DNA of 64,000 nt, from NCBI GenBank assembly GCA_032871835.1, contig CM065302.1:5145094-5209093 (forward strand). Reading direction: 5' to 3'. Origin of the DNA: Dipteronia dyeriana. Its lineage: Eukaryota > Streptophyta > Magnoliopsida > Sapindales > Sapindaceae. Below, one piece after another: positions 1 through 10,311 of the stretch. The notes below the pieces were generated by a model. That model saw nothing but the letters and a program-made list of their open reading frames with translations. It made no database searches and was not told the origin of the DNA. The position numbers were made by a program, and so were the translations under genes. Every line of letters begins with the position of its first letter. Position 1 is the first letter of the stretch.

Positions 1-810
1 TTTTTTAAAAAAAATCATTACTTATTTTGTTCACCGGAGAAATTCTTTAAAATTGATTCACACCAGTAGACACTCAACTACTCAAGAATTATCCAAACTA
101 CAAAACAACTAAATCTATTTATCCCATTTTTATAAAAGAATTATTTATTTTTCTTAAAAATATATAAATTATTCAAAATCAATAATCCGTTATATATGAT
201 ACCCAAATCAAATCCTAACAATTAATTTAGTTCATCTTCATATACCAACTTTCCTTATTAACCTAAAACCAGATCCAAAATTAATATTAACAATAAATAG
301 ATCTTGAAGGAGATGATAATTTTCAAGGCCATTTAACTTCGGTGAAATTGTCATCCCTTAAAAACTGTATATATATTTCTTTTGTATGTATATTTATAGA
401 TATTTTTTAATTTATAGATAAATTTTACTTAATGTTAAAATTACACTTCCTTTAATTTTATCGTATTGTATTTTTATAATATACTCATCTAAACTTATTT
501 TATTATCTAACTAATTTAATTTATTTATTTCTTTTTATTCAAATAAATAATTTCTAAGAACAAACATAGCTCTATGACTAAAAGTGTGAATATAATTTTC
601 TAACTTTGATTAACAATTTGACTTCAACTAAGATTACCTAATAATTTTCTAATTTTCTCAATCAAACATATATAAATAAAACATTTAAATATATATATAT
701 CTTGAAACAAAAAACACTTGTTGCATGTACCATTCTTGAGTATTAAAGTCAAAATTGGTGGAATCGTTTGATATCTTCCTAATAATTCTAAAGTTGAAAA
801 GTTTTAAAAT
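1..810. other. AT-rich non-coding stretch
   Basis: Very AT-rich sequence with short poly-T/poly-A runs and no reading frame resembling a known protein. I see no RNA gene and no clear repeat boundary until the MITE that begins near 811. Confidence 0.6.
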
Positions 811-1836
811 GAGTAATGCTAAACGTTTTAAATTTTTTTCCTAAATGATGTGGCGTGTGAAATATCAATATCTAGGGATGGACCCAACTTAAAGCTAGGT
901 GAGACCCGTGCCTTATCTCAATTTTTTTAATAAAAAAAATGATTTTGTTTATATATATTATAACATTTATCAAAACATATTGATTTATATCACAGCTGGT
1001 ATTGTTTATTTTTATTTTTCTATTGAAGATTAGGGGTTCTACTCCCACCAATTACATTTTTCAAGAAAGTTAAATATCGTTTTTCATTAATTCAATTTTA
1101 TCATATAATTTTAATATTTATTTTTTATACTGTTTTTCTTTAATTCAATTTTATCGTAAAATTTTAATATTTATTTATTATGCATTTTTGTGTCTACTTA
1201 ATTTTATTTTATTTTTATTAAATTATATATTATAATTTTAAACTTTTATTATTTCTAATAGTTTAGTGTGATATACCTAACACATTCAATCAATAAACCC
1301 TAAAAATTAAAAAAACAATGTTTAGCAAAATTTATTAATCAATTATTTTTGTATAAATTTAAAGTTAATTCATTATAAATACAAAAGAAAAATCTTATTA
1401 TAAACTTAGAATGTAATTTATTATTTTAAAAATAAATATTGTAATTTTTAATTGTTTATGTTGTTTTTCTTGTTAATTTTTTTAATATTCTGTTTCTTTT
1501 TTTTAATGGTAGATTATTTAGTTCATGTTAAATAAATGTTCAATTTGTTTTATTTTATCTAAACTTTATTATAACTTTAATTTTCGTTATATAAAAAAAA
1601 TAGTTAAAAAAAACTCATTTTACTATTACCTTAATTTTTCTTATATATATATATATATATATAATTGTTATTTTATTCAAGTGTCTCACCTTATTAAAAT
1701 TTATAGATCCACCGCTGTCAACATCACATCAGTTACAATATAATCTCATGATTTATAAGATAGTGACACTTCATGTGTCATATAATTTAGGATAGAATTT
1801 GGAAGAAAAAAAAAGTTGAAACATCGAGCATTACTC
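811..1836. mobile_element. MITE with GAGTAATGCT termini, split by a hAT-like insertion
   Basis: The left end reads GAGTAATGCTAAACGTTTTAA and the right end, reverse complemented, reads GAGTAATGCTCGATGTTTC, so the termini are inverted repeats. The inner flanks (a short GATGTGGC-containing part on the left; ACATCACATCAG...CTCATGATTTATAAGATA on the right) match other copies of the family near 6848-7015, 7176-7340 and 58870-58990. A second element (873-1717) splits the copy. No coding capacity, so transposition would need a protein supplied in trans. The superfamily is not settled. Confidence 0.5.
873..1717. mobile_element. hAT-like non-autonomous element nested in the MITE
   Basis: The ends are imperfect inverted repeats: TAGGGATGGACCCAA on the left and, reverse complemented, CAGCGGTGGATCTATAA on the right. 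The element is flanked by an 8-bp near-perfect duplication, TCAATATC at 865-872 and TCAACATC at 1718-1725. An 8-bp duplication is the hAT hallmark. The interior is AT-rich and non-coding. It sits inside a MITE, so it is the younger of the two insertions. Confidence 0.5.
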
Positions 1837-2246
1837 TTTCATAATAAGCTAAATTTAAGCTATAACATGCTATAACTTTTTTAAGACTAATATTGAAATT
1901 TTTTTTTGCATATATTATAATGTTAATCTAATAATTTTGATTAATTCTCTACATTTCGTAATCAATTTGTATTCTTTAAAATAAATTGAAATATATATTT
2001 GAAAGAGAGGGTTTGAGAAAATAGATTTGGTTTTTATGATATGTATCAAACGGTTACAAGGAAACTTTCTTTTATTTAAAAAAAAATAGGAAACTTTTTT
2101 TTTTTTTACAATTGATTAATAGGAAATTAATTAATAATTATTGGTGGGTGTAATTACAAATTATTTAATCATTTTAGAAATTGTACTTAAGGGTATATTG
2201 GATTTTTAAAAAGATATTTATTTAAGTGTGTAAATATCGTTACTCT
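1837..2246. other. AT-rich non-coding stretch
   Basis: No gene or boundary-defined repeat recognised. Short homopolymer runs only. Confidence 0.5.
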
Positions 2247-2427
2247 TTGAGTAATGTTACTTTATCCAAATTTAGTGTCCAAATACGGCACTCAAATGAT
2301 GTGGCAATACCCTCATCTATTCATTTAAATCAAACGAATCTAACACAATTTACATGAATGGATAAGAGTGTCACGTCATTTGACACTAGATTTGGATATC
2401 AAATTTAGACAAAATAACATTACTTAT
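2247..2427. mobile_element. MITE with long terminal inverted repeats (about 65 bp)
   Basis: The left arm (GAGTAATGTTACTTTATCC onwards, containing ATGATGTGGCA) is mirrored by the right arm, which reverse complements to AAGTAATGTTATTTTGTC and contains ATGACGTGACA. The arms cover most of the element, so the transcript would fold into one hairpin. Related by its end sequence to the GAGTAATG family at 811-1836. Non-coding. Confidence 0.6.
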
Positions 2428-2430
2428 TAT

Positions 2431-2606
2431 TATATTCTAGTTATGATTTAGATATTCGAGATCTAATTTGATTCCTCTATAAACTATAAATAGGCTTCAT
2501 ATTCTATATCTTATAATTATAGAGTGAAATACAATTGATAGTTTATAGAGGAATCAGATTTTGAATATTCAAATCATACTAGAATGTAACAATGTATAAT
2601 AATAAA
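2431..2606. mobile_element. Second palindromic MITE, directly abutting the first
   Basis: The left arm runs about 2434-2490 (ATTCTAGTTATGATTTAGAT ... GATTCCTCTATAAACTAT) and the right arm about 2537-2586 is its inverted copy (ATAGTTTATAGAGGAATCAG ... CATACTAGAAT). Loop of about 45 bp. It is a different family from the neighbour at 2247-2427, judging from the arm sequences. Non-coding. Confidence 0.55.
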
Positions 2607-3315
2607 TTAATAACTAAAATCACATACATCTCACCATATCAATTCAGATCGACATCATATAATGAAATAATTTATGATATGTATGGGAAGGTCTATTGTG
2701 TGTCGGTACTTTAAAAATATAATTTTATCTTCTCATTATAAATGACATACTTTTATTTAATACAGGATGTATAATATTTGAGATGTAAAAAGGCAAACTT
2801 AACGATTTGAGGCTTTGAAGTTACGTTGTCTGTGTTTATAGATAGAATTGATGCGATGTTTGATAATTAAAATAATAATAATACTGTTTAAATAACAATA
2901 ATAATAGTAGTAATAATAATAATTTAAAAAATATTAAATTAATTAATTATATATATATATATATTTCAATAAAAAGTTTTTATGATGCATATTTTGATAA
3001 AATTTAATGGAATATATTAAATCTTGATATAATTTTTTATATGGATAATAAGAATATTGAACTACATATGTGGAAAAAAAAATTAAAATTGATTAGGTAC
3101 AAAAACTAATTTTTTTCAGACTTTTTGAAGATAAAATATTTTAAAATGGGAAATATAAGTAAATATAATTCTTAAATCCAAAAAATTTCTAAATTTTTAC
3201 CAAATGTGTATTTTAATTTAATTATTATGTATACAAAAAATCTCATAAAAAAACATTCAATTTCATCAAATGTGCTCATTGTATTAAAGTAAGGAGGTGC
3301 CGATAGAAAAAGCTC

Positions 3316-3317
<2 letters not shown>
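2607..3317. other. AT-rich non-coding stretch
   Basis: Contains short AAT/ATT trinucleotide runs near 2870-2925 and a TA run near 2948-2965. No coding or RNA gene signal seen. Confidence 0.5.

Positions 3318-3349
<32 letters not shown>
3318..3349. repeat. (TA)n microsatellite
   Basis: About 15 uninterrupted TA units at the left edge of the terminally repeated element that follows. Confidence 0.9.
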
Positions 3350-3351
<2 letters not shown>

Positions 3352-4019
3352 AAACGGAGAAAGATAATATAAAATAAAAAGCACAAGACAATAAATAGTA
3401 ATTCCAAAAACATATAGGGAATTAAAGATAAAATAAACAAGCTATTAACTGTTCAACAATACAGTATAAATACAAGTATAAGACAATGGTCCGTACGTGG
3501 CGTTGTTAGACACAAGTCTATCCTAACCAGCAACAATCTGGTTACGGATAAGTCTGAGTATTCCAGCCAATATACTTAGACCATAATAAAACAATAAGTC
3601 ATAAAACTTTAAAGATAAAAGAAGGAATTAGATCCTTACAGTGATAATAATAATTGTCTGACAGCAAAGATGATTCACAAAATTTATTTATGAGTTCAGA
3701 AAATTTACAATGAGGAAGAAGAGAAAATAGTGAAGCTTGTAGAAAGCTTTCAAAGAAAACTAGAAAATGATAAAACTGAACTTGAGAGGCAATGCAAGCC
3801 TCTTTACATATATATAATATGAAACTTTAATCATAGTTAAACAATACTATGGTAAGGTTAATTACAGATAATCTTCCTTTCAGATAAGTCTTCATTTGCT
3901 TTTGTTCTGTCGGTTGTTGGTTTTCTTTACAGGCTATCTTCACAGATAAGTCTTCACTTGCTTTAGCTTTAATAATTGCCGATTGCTTTTGTTTTAATAA
4001 TTGTTTCTCCTTTGGATAA
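3350..4019 (-). repeat. LTR-like terminal direct repeat, copy 1 (downstream on the minus strand)
   Basis: Aligns with 5894-6601 from the AAAACGG motif to CTCCTTTGGATA. It differs by scattered substitutions and a roughly 12-base gap. Part of this repeat (3827-4045, minus) keeps an open frame that looks like a continuation of the upstream ORF, separated from it by stops. Confidence 0.7.
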
Positions 4020-4135
4020 TTATGTTGGCCACCAGAAAAGGACAAGTTCTATGGATCATGCCCAAAGAACGTGGTGGGGTCATCACTATCATACACGTAA
4101 TTGTCTGCATCACCTTTGTCAGAACTAGTACCAGC

Positions 4136-5194
4136 TTAGGACATGCTGGCCATAGTATTCTTCATTTCTTCGACAATTCTCATGAGCTCATCAGGAGAAT
4201 TAGCAACTACAATTCTGGCTTGATTTTGAGATTTGGCCATAAGAAAACTGGATTGGTCTGATGCTTTGGTACATAGAGTAGGATTTTCAGCGAACCATTT
4301 GGAAATCCTATCTTTTCCATGGTTTGCTAAATTCATTCCACTCCACCATTTTATCTTCACTTGTCTCCCGGAATAAGGAACATTGACATTCCCTACTAGC
4401 TTGTCTTTGATTAAGTACTCAAGCATGAGTATCCATGTCAGGCTAAAGTGAACAAAGAATAGTAACAAATCTGGGGAAAATTCCCATTCATCTGGTCTGT
4501 TAACGTTGGAAATCCAATAAGAATATCCTTCATTGACCTGGCTAGGGAGAAAATCGATGATTGATCGGAACTTATCCCACCATTCCAGAAACCATATTGG
4601 TAGGTCTAAGTGGAAGTTTTTGTCAAAATAAATAAACCAAGAAAGGGAGTTTCCTAGATTTTGTCCGTAAAGAAATTTAGTCCATGCATCGATATAATCC
4701 CAATAAGAAAAATCAGAGACATGGAAAATTCTGCTAAAATTTCTTTTTGAGTTTAGGTTTCCACCCCATTGCTCAAGAGTAATAATTTTACAAATCTTGA
4801 TCTTTCTGAAAATAAATTTTTCTTTTTCAATTTTTTCAAAACCATCAAAAATGAAATTTGAATCTGTGTCAACAAGAATAAATTCATAAAATATATTTCT
4901 TTTTGTATTGTCTTCAGGAATCCTTCCAAACATGGGGTTGATTAGATCATCCGCCAGTTTTTTAGGTTCTCTAAAATACTGGTCATGCAAAAATTGGTTC
5001 TCTAAGGCAAAGAACCTGTCAAAGAAAGGTTTGTTGATATATGAATACGTCGGCTGGTTGATCTTAGGGAGATTTGACTGTGTCATTTGGGTTGTTATTT
5101 TTTCCTGTTTATTTGAATGTGGGCTTATCTTTGATGAGGCCACAGTTTTAAATGGGTTGTTGTCAACATCCAGAGGGGAAAAGGCGTTTGTCAT
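4136..5194 (-). CDS. ORF downstream of the movement-protein-like ORF, 352 aa, function unknown
   Basis: Long open frame for such AT-rich DNA, rich in aromatic residues (many F, W and Y), with no signal peptide. The middle (about residues 50-260) holds repeated FF/WF/WW pairs. The C-terminus has an acidic, Met-containing tail. I do not recognise a named domain. It begins 29 bases after the upstream ORF stops, so both were probably read from one genomic transcript of the element. The same frame resumes after the stop as a Ser/Asp-rich stretch down to about 4050 and then hits another stop, so the original protein may have been longer. Likely a remnant of a viral or retroelement polyprotein. Confidence 0.5.
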   Translation of the reverse strand: MTNAFSPLDVDNNPFKTVASSKISPHSNKQEKITTQMTQSNLPKINQPTYSYINKPFFDRFFALENQFLHDQYFREPKKLADDLINPMFGRIPEDNTKRNIFYEFILVDTDSNFIFDGFEKIEKEKFIFRKIKICKIITLEQWGGNLNSKRNFSRIFHVSDFSYWDYIDAWTKFLYGQNLGNSLSWFIYFDKNFHLDLPIWFLEWWDKFRSIIDFLPSQVNEGYSYWISNVNRPDEWEFSPDLLLFFVHFSLTWILMLEYLIKDKLVGNVNVPYSGRQVKIKWWSGMNLANHGKDRISKWFAENPTLCTKASDQSSFLMAKSQNQARIVVANSPDELMRIVEEMKNTMASMS

Positions 5195-5223
5195 ATGGAT
5201 TGGGCTTTGGATTGGGCTTTGGC

Positions 5224-5763
5224 TTAGGCTTCTGCTGGATGAAGGTCCAGCTGGAGGTAGCTGAGGTAATTGTATAAGTAAATAGGACCATATGTGAGGG
5301 AGGTTTCAACCATACCCAGTATAGATTCTTTGTAATTAGTAATTCTTTTGTCTCTTAAAACGATTAATAAAGAATTGTTTAATCCGATTTTTGAAAGAGG
5401 TTTAATGCCTACTTGGATACTTCCAATATGTAGATCATTAAAACCGATTTTGTTGTAATGATTCAAACTGTTTTTGTTCAAAAGATTTGTCAAGAAAGTA
5501 TTGTTTAGAAATTTCACATTGATTTCTTTGGTTTTTTGACCCAAAAGGGTTCTGAAATCTAAAAGCTTTTTCTTGAAAATACTGATTTGTTGAATGCTAG
5601 GCAACTGCCAGTTAATCAAATCTTTGTCATCCCAATTAGTCTCAAAATTAGCCACAGATTGTCCAGTACAACTATTCATATCATCAGGCTCTATCCCAGG
5701 TCTAGAACTACTTGCAGACATGGTGAAGAAAATAAATAGTAAATATCCTAGGTTTTGACTCAC
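5224..5763 (-). CDS. Movement-protein-like ORF (30K superfamily, caulimovirid type), truncated
   Basis: 179-aa open frame; a second Met at residue 15 (MSASSSRPG) may be the real start. The diagnostic stretch lies at about residues 110-165: an IGSIQVGIKPL block, then LLIVLRDKR and ILGMVETSL, followed by a GPIY segment. This order is characteristic of movement proteins of plant pararetroviruses, which line plasmodesmata for cell-to-cell transport. The domain stops right after the GPIY segment, where the family normally continues for about 100 more residues, so it is broken. No polymerase lies nearby. Assignment is from motif memory, not a search. Confidence 0.55.
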   Translation of the reverse strand: MSQNLGYLLFIFFTMSASSSRPGIEPDDMNSCTGQSVANFETNWDDKDLINWQLPSIQQISIFKKKLLDFRTLLGQKTKEINVKFLNNTFLTNLLNKNSLNHYNKIGFNDLHIGSIQVGIKPLSKIGLNNSLLIVLRDKRITNYKESILGMVETSLTYGPIYLYNYLSYLQLDLHPAEA

Positions 5764-5880
5764 AGCCTGGTCAAACGGGCCAACAGCCTATAGCTCTCCT
5801 GGCAGACGGTAAACACCCTATAGACCTACAAACTTTTGCACCTAGAAATAGTCACTACTATCGTCTTCAACAAGCCTTAA

Positions 5881-5893
5881 GGCTCTGATACCA
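5881..5893 (-). other. Primer binding site for initiator Met tRNA
   Basis: On the minus strand the 13 bases read TGGTATCAGAGCC, the standard plant complement of the tRNA-iMet 3' end, placed immediately after the upstream terminal repeat. Both Ty1/copia-type elements and plant pararetroviruses use this primer. It fixes the transcription direction of the element as minus. Confidence 0.8.
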
Positions 5894-6601
5894 AAACGGG
5901 GCAATATAATGTAAAATAAAAAGCACAAGACAATATATAGTAATTCCAAAAACATATAGGGAATTAAAGATAAAATAAACAAGCAATTAACTGCTCAACA
6001 ATACAGTATAAATACAAGTATAAGACAATGGTCCGTACGTGGTGTTGTTAGACACAAGTCTATCCTAGCCAGCAACAGTCTGGTTACGGATAAGTCTGAG
6101 TATTCCAGGCAATAAACTTAGACCAGAATAAAACAATAAGTCATAAAACTTTAAAGATAAAGAAAGGAATTAGATCCTTACAGTGATAATAATAATTGTC
6201 TAACAGTAAAGATGATTCACAAAATTTGTCACAAACTTTATTTATGAGTTTAAAAAAATTACAATGAGGAAGAAGAGAAAATAGTGAAGCTTGTAGAAAG
6301 CTTTCAGAGAAAACTAGAAAATGATAAAACTGAACTTGGGAGGCAATGCAAGCCTCTTTACATATATATAATATGAAACTTTAACAATAGTTAAACAATA
6401 CTATGGTAAGGTTAATTACAGGTAATCTTCCTTTCAGATAAGTCTTCATTTGCTTTTTCATGTCAGTTGTTGGTAGTCTTTACATGTTGTCTTCACAGAT
6501 AAATCTTCACTTGCTTTAGCTTTAATAATTGTCGGTTGTTTTTGCTTTAATAATTCTTTAATAATTGTCGGTTGCTTTTACTTTAATAATTGTTTCTCCT
6601 T
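5894..6601 (-). repeat. LTR-like terminal direct repeat, copy 2 (upstream on the minus strand)
   Basis: Direct repeat of 3350-4019. In minus-strand orientation it precedes the primer binding site and so acts as the 5' repeat. Its far end dissolves into repeated TTTAATAATTGTCGGTTG units and TA runs. Confidence 0.7.
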
Positions 6602-7016
6602 TGGATATATATATATATCCATAGAACTTGTCCTTTTCTGGTAACAATTATTAAAGCACAATTATTAAAGCAAAGTCTTCATTTGCTTATGTCTTGTCAG
6701 TTGTTAGTTGTCTTTACATGTTGTCTTCACAGATAAGTCTTCACTTGTTTTACCTTTAATAATTGTCGGTTGTTTTTGTTTTAATAATTGTTTCTCCTTT
6801 GGATAATTATGTCGGCCACCAGAAAATGATAGTTCTACATATATATATGAGTAATGTTAGGAGTCTTAAAAAAAAAAATTGTCCCAAATGATATGGTACA
6901 TGAAGTGTTAATATCACATCAATCACCACATAATCTCATGATTCATAAGATATTGATACGTCACGTGCCATATTATTTTAAATAGAATTTAGAAAAATAA
7001 AATTAGAACATTTAGC

Positions 7017-7074
<58 letters not shown>

Positions 7075-7337
7075 TTATGCCGGTCACCAGAAAATGACAA
7101 GTTCTATATATCCTTTGGATAATTATGCCGGCCACCAGAAAAGGACAAGTTCTATATATATATATATATAAATGAGCAATGTTAGGAGTCTTAAAAAAAA
7201 TGTCCTAAATGATATGGTACATGAAGTGTTAATATCACATCAATCACCACACAATCTCATGATTCATAAGATATTGATACGTCACGTGCCACATTATTTT
7301 AAATAGAATTTAGAAAAATAAAATTAGAACATTTAGC

Positions 7338-7376
<39 letters not shown>
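6602..7376. repeat. Duplicated block: element edge plus MITE plus (AT)n, two tandem copies
   Basis: Each unit contains an end fragment of the preceding element (GCCACCAGAAAAGGACAAG), then a GAGTAATGTTAGGAGTC...CATTTAGCATTAAT MITE copy (about 6848-7018 and 7176-7342), then a long AT microsatellite (7021-7069 and 7341-7375). The MITE copies are nearly identical, indicating a recent local duplication. Confidence 0.65.
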
Positions 7377-7378
<2 letters not shown>

Positions 7379-7432
7379 AAATGATGACTCTACTGAAGCA
7401 CAGGTCAGCCCCATAGACAAATTAAAGAAGTC

Positions 7433-8851
7433 ATGGTTGAAGTAAGATCAGTTCCTTGCATGAATGCAGAAAATGAAGCAACTAGCTATGCCAATAACTC
7501 CCTTCTTCAGGTTTTCTTCTCTCCGCTTACACTCTCAAGCTTTCTGGTGTAACGATTAACTATCTGACATGAAATTCGAGCAAGTTTTTTTATAAGCAAG
7601 TACTTCCTAATCCCATCATATGATTTATATTTGTATTTGTTATGTGTTATTAATTTAAGCTTTTGGATTTGATTGTTATTTTTTTATGGTTATTTAATGG
7701 TAATATTATTGTAATTATCAGAATACGGTGATTTTGAAGGTCAGACCAGTCCTAGAGGAAACTATCAAAGAAATGCTAATTAGCACAGGTTTCCCAGCTA
7801 GCTTTAATGTTGCATATTTGGGCTGCTCTTCAGGACCCAATACCCTATTGGTCTTATCCGAAATCCTGGATACCATTCATGTGATGTGCCAACAAGTTAA
7901 TCAGAAATCACCAGAATTTCAAGTGTTCCTGAATGATCTTCCTGGAAATGACTTCAACAGCATCTTCAAGTCCCTTCCTACTTTTTATGAGAATCTTAAG
8001 AAAGACTAGGGAGACCAGTTTGGACCTTGTTTCGTGTCAGAAATGCTTGATTCCTTTTATGAGAGACTCTTCCCAAGCAGAAGTTTACATTTTATACATT
8101 CTTCATACAGTCTTCACTGGCTCTCCAATGTCCCCGAAAACCTGGAGAATAACAAGGCAAATATATACATGGCAAAATCAAGCCCTCCCAATGTTTACAA
8201 AGCTTACTTGGAGCAATTCCATAGAGATTTCTCATCCTTTTTAAGCTTACGCTCTGAAGAAATTATATCTGGAGGACGTATGGTTCTTACCTTCCTTGAG
8301 AGGAGCATCCCCGAACCCTCGAGCAAGGATTGCTGCTACATCTGGGAATTGCTAACAAAATCTTTCTTGGAATTGGTCGATGGGGTAGCTTATGAACATA
8401 TCTTTAATTACCAAATTAAAGTTCAAATTAATTATTATAAGTCTAATTTATTTATTTATTGATGTTGTTGTACGTGTACAGGGACTTGTAGAAGCGACCA
8501 AGGTGGATTCATTCAATGTTCCTAGTTACACACCCTGTGAAGAAGAGGTAAGAGAGATTGTTGAAATAAAAGGATCATTCAATCTCGATAAGATGGAAAT
8601 TGTAGAGGTCAATTGGGATCCTAGTGACGATCCCAGCAACGAAAGGTTTGTGTTTAAAAAGTACGAGAGTGGGAAAAATGTTGCAAATTGTATAAGAGCT
8701 GTTTCAGAACCTATGCTTGCTACTCACTTTGGAGAGAGTATAATTGACATTTTGTTCACTAGATATGCACACCATGTGGCTCACCATCTGGCTGTGGAGA
8801 AGACATATAGTTGTCTCTATGACAAAAATAAAATAGTTAGAGATAGATATA

Positions 8852-8887
<36 letters not shown>

Positions 8888-8946
8888 ATCCTTTGAACGT
8901 GGTATACTGGTATGTAAAACTTTTAATAAATAAATTGATCAAATAA
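7433..8946 (+). pseudogene. SABATH carboxyl methyltransferase pseudogene (salicylate/jasmonate methyltransferase-like)
   Basis: Three exons can be traced: 7433-7510 (contains ATSYANNSLLQ), 7722-8384 and 8482 onward, with GT/AG introns in phase 0. The family uses S-adenosylmethionine to methylate carboxyl groups of small acids. SAM-site residues (LGCSSGPNT) and the aromatic pocket stretch ([12 protein letters not shown]) are present in exon 2, and AVSEPML-HFGE-IIDILF in exon 3. The reconstructed length, roughly 360-370 codons, matches the family. A TAG at 8007-8009 interrupts exon 2 in frame, and the reading frame runs on without shift on both sides. The C-terminal end is replaced by a TA-repeat-encoded Ile/Tyr run (8853-8884) and an unrelated tail. 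Probably non-functional; the precise substrate class cannot be told. Confidence 0.85.
8853..8884. repeat. (TA)n microsatellite inside the SABATH pseudogene end
   Basis: About 16 TA units. In the exon 3 frame they encode alternating Ile and Tyr and displace the expected C-terminal residues. Confidence 0.9.
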
Positions 8947-9069
8947 TATCGAAACTTTAATAATAAACTTCTATAGTTAGAAGAGGCAAAGCTGTGACGT
9001 AAGCAAAATTAAAATCCTATATTGGAGAAGGAAATATATATCCTTTTGGTTTTGTTTGGAGGATGAGAC

Positions 9070-9372
9070 CTCTTTTATGTATCAAATGGCTTCTTATTAA
9101 ATCACTTTTATGTAGTACTATTATTAGGATAGATTGCAAAAACATATATCGACACAAACACCCCCTATTGCAGGAATGGGCAATTTTTGTTCAAAATTAT
9201 ACAAATATATTAACATTTTCATTTACTTGTTTAATAAAAAGGCAAACTGATCAACAGACACTCCTTTTATTAATTAAGTAAATGAAAATGTTAAAATATA
9301 GGCTTCTAATTAAATCTATTATGTGTTATTAGGACAAATTGAAAAAACATCTATTCATACAAACACTCCTAA
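9070..9372. repeat. Direct repeat pair with an internal hairpin
   Basis: About 95 bp at 9075-9170 recurs, diverged, at 9285-9372 (CTTCTTATTAAATC.. / CTTCTAATTAAATC..; both end in ACAAACAC). Between them 9208-9243 and 9264-9302 form an inverted repeat (AACATTTTCATTTACTT). Looks like a small MITE with a local duplication. Non-coding. Confidence 0.4.
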
Positions 9373-9852
9373 CCATTAGCTAATTCTTTGTTGTCTATAA
9401 ATGTCAAGTCGAACTTTGTTGTATGTGAAATTCGTCGAATTGATTTGTCATCCTGGGAGGAACAGAAATAGCAGAAGACCTATCATGCCACATCGACAAA
9501 ACTCAACCGCTAGTCACGGCCCAAGACACATCATCCAAGTTAGGCACGTCACCATAGTTCATCAATGAAGCCAGAAGTTTGCACATCAAGCAAGCCGAAT
9601 CGGGCAAGAGACTGGAATATGCAAGAGATCTGCTCTGTTCGTCGAGATCTCCTCGTCCAATTAAGGAGATTTCCAGTTTCGTTGAACTAAAAGAGATCTA
9701 TTCCGAAAGGAAACAAACACATTCTCTTTAAAAGATATAAAATCCCAATCAGGCAATGACTTAACACCAATCAGGAAAGAATCTCAATCGGTCCGCGATA
9801 TCCGAGTTTCAGTAAGATTCAAATTAATGAGTCCGTTGCTTATACCCCAAGA
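9373..9852. other. Non-coding stretch, possibly LTR remnant
   Basis: The base composition around 9450-9840 is clearly less AT-rich than its surroundings, but there is no long frame and I could not find paired termini. I do not recognise it. Confidence 0.35.
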
Positions 9853-9960
9853 CAAGATGAGGTTAGTCTAGTGATCACCTATACACCATAATGTTGTTGG
9901 TTGAAGTCTCACCCCCTTCCTAAACCTCAGAAGTTTGACAATTACCCATGCAATTGAAGA
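9853..9960 (+). mobile_element. Possible tRNA-derived SINE head
   Basis: A box A-like TAGTCTAGTG (about 9868) is followed about 35 bases later by a box B-like GGTTGAAGTCTCACC, the spacing of an internal RNA polymerase III promoter. It does not fold into a tRNA gene. The element end is not defined. Confidence 0.3.
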
Positions 9961-10311
9961 GCTATCATCCCGTTTGTTTATAATGCTGATTTACGTATAC
10001 ATGTAGCTATACACCAGAATGTGTAATCACTATGAGCATCAGTACTAACATTGTAAAATTTTCAGCTGTTAATTTATAAAACTAATTGATTGAGGCATTG
10101 TTCGTGGTGCTTCTATTATCTTGGATAGTTTTTATTAAAGACTATCGGATAATTCATATTAACGGAACAAGATAAAAATCGACAAATTAACAAATGTTTG
10201 ATGCAAGAATTTCAAATGCCATATAAATCATGAATATAACATCATACATTGAAAGTTTTCAATGGCAAGGATGTTTCAACAGCTATTTTTCGCAGAGCAC
10301 GTAAATCATAC

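Larger units (their letters stand above)
3350..6640 (-). mobile_element. Decayed terminally repeated (LTR-like or pararetroviral) element with a movement-protein-like ORF
   Basis: Two direct repeats of roughly 0.7 kb (3350-4019 and 5894-6601, about 5% different by eye) enclose an internal region read on the minus strand. Right after the minus-strand upstream repeat lies a primer binding site complementary to initiator methionine tRNA (5881-5893). The inner part encodes two minus-strand ORFs, the first resembling the 30K/caulimovirid movement protein domain. No reverse transcriptase, protease or coat gene is visible, so this is a deletion derivative. It could be a non-autonomous LTR retrotransposon or a rearranged endogenous pararetrovirus fragment; I cannot decide between these. 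The outer boundaries are blurred by microsatellites and no target duplication was found. Confidence 0.55.

Noticed and set aside
4001..5264. Plus-strand ORFs opposite the movement-protein-type element
   Set aside because: Primer site and direct repeats fix the element on the minus strand; the plus ORFs are shorter shadows.
9860..9925. Possible tRNA gene with box A and box B
   Set aside because: No acceptor stem pairing or anticodon arm; better explained as a SINE head.
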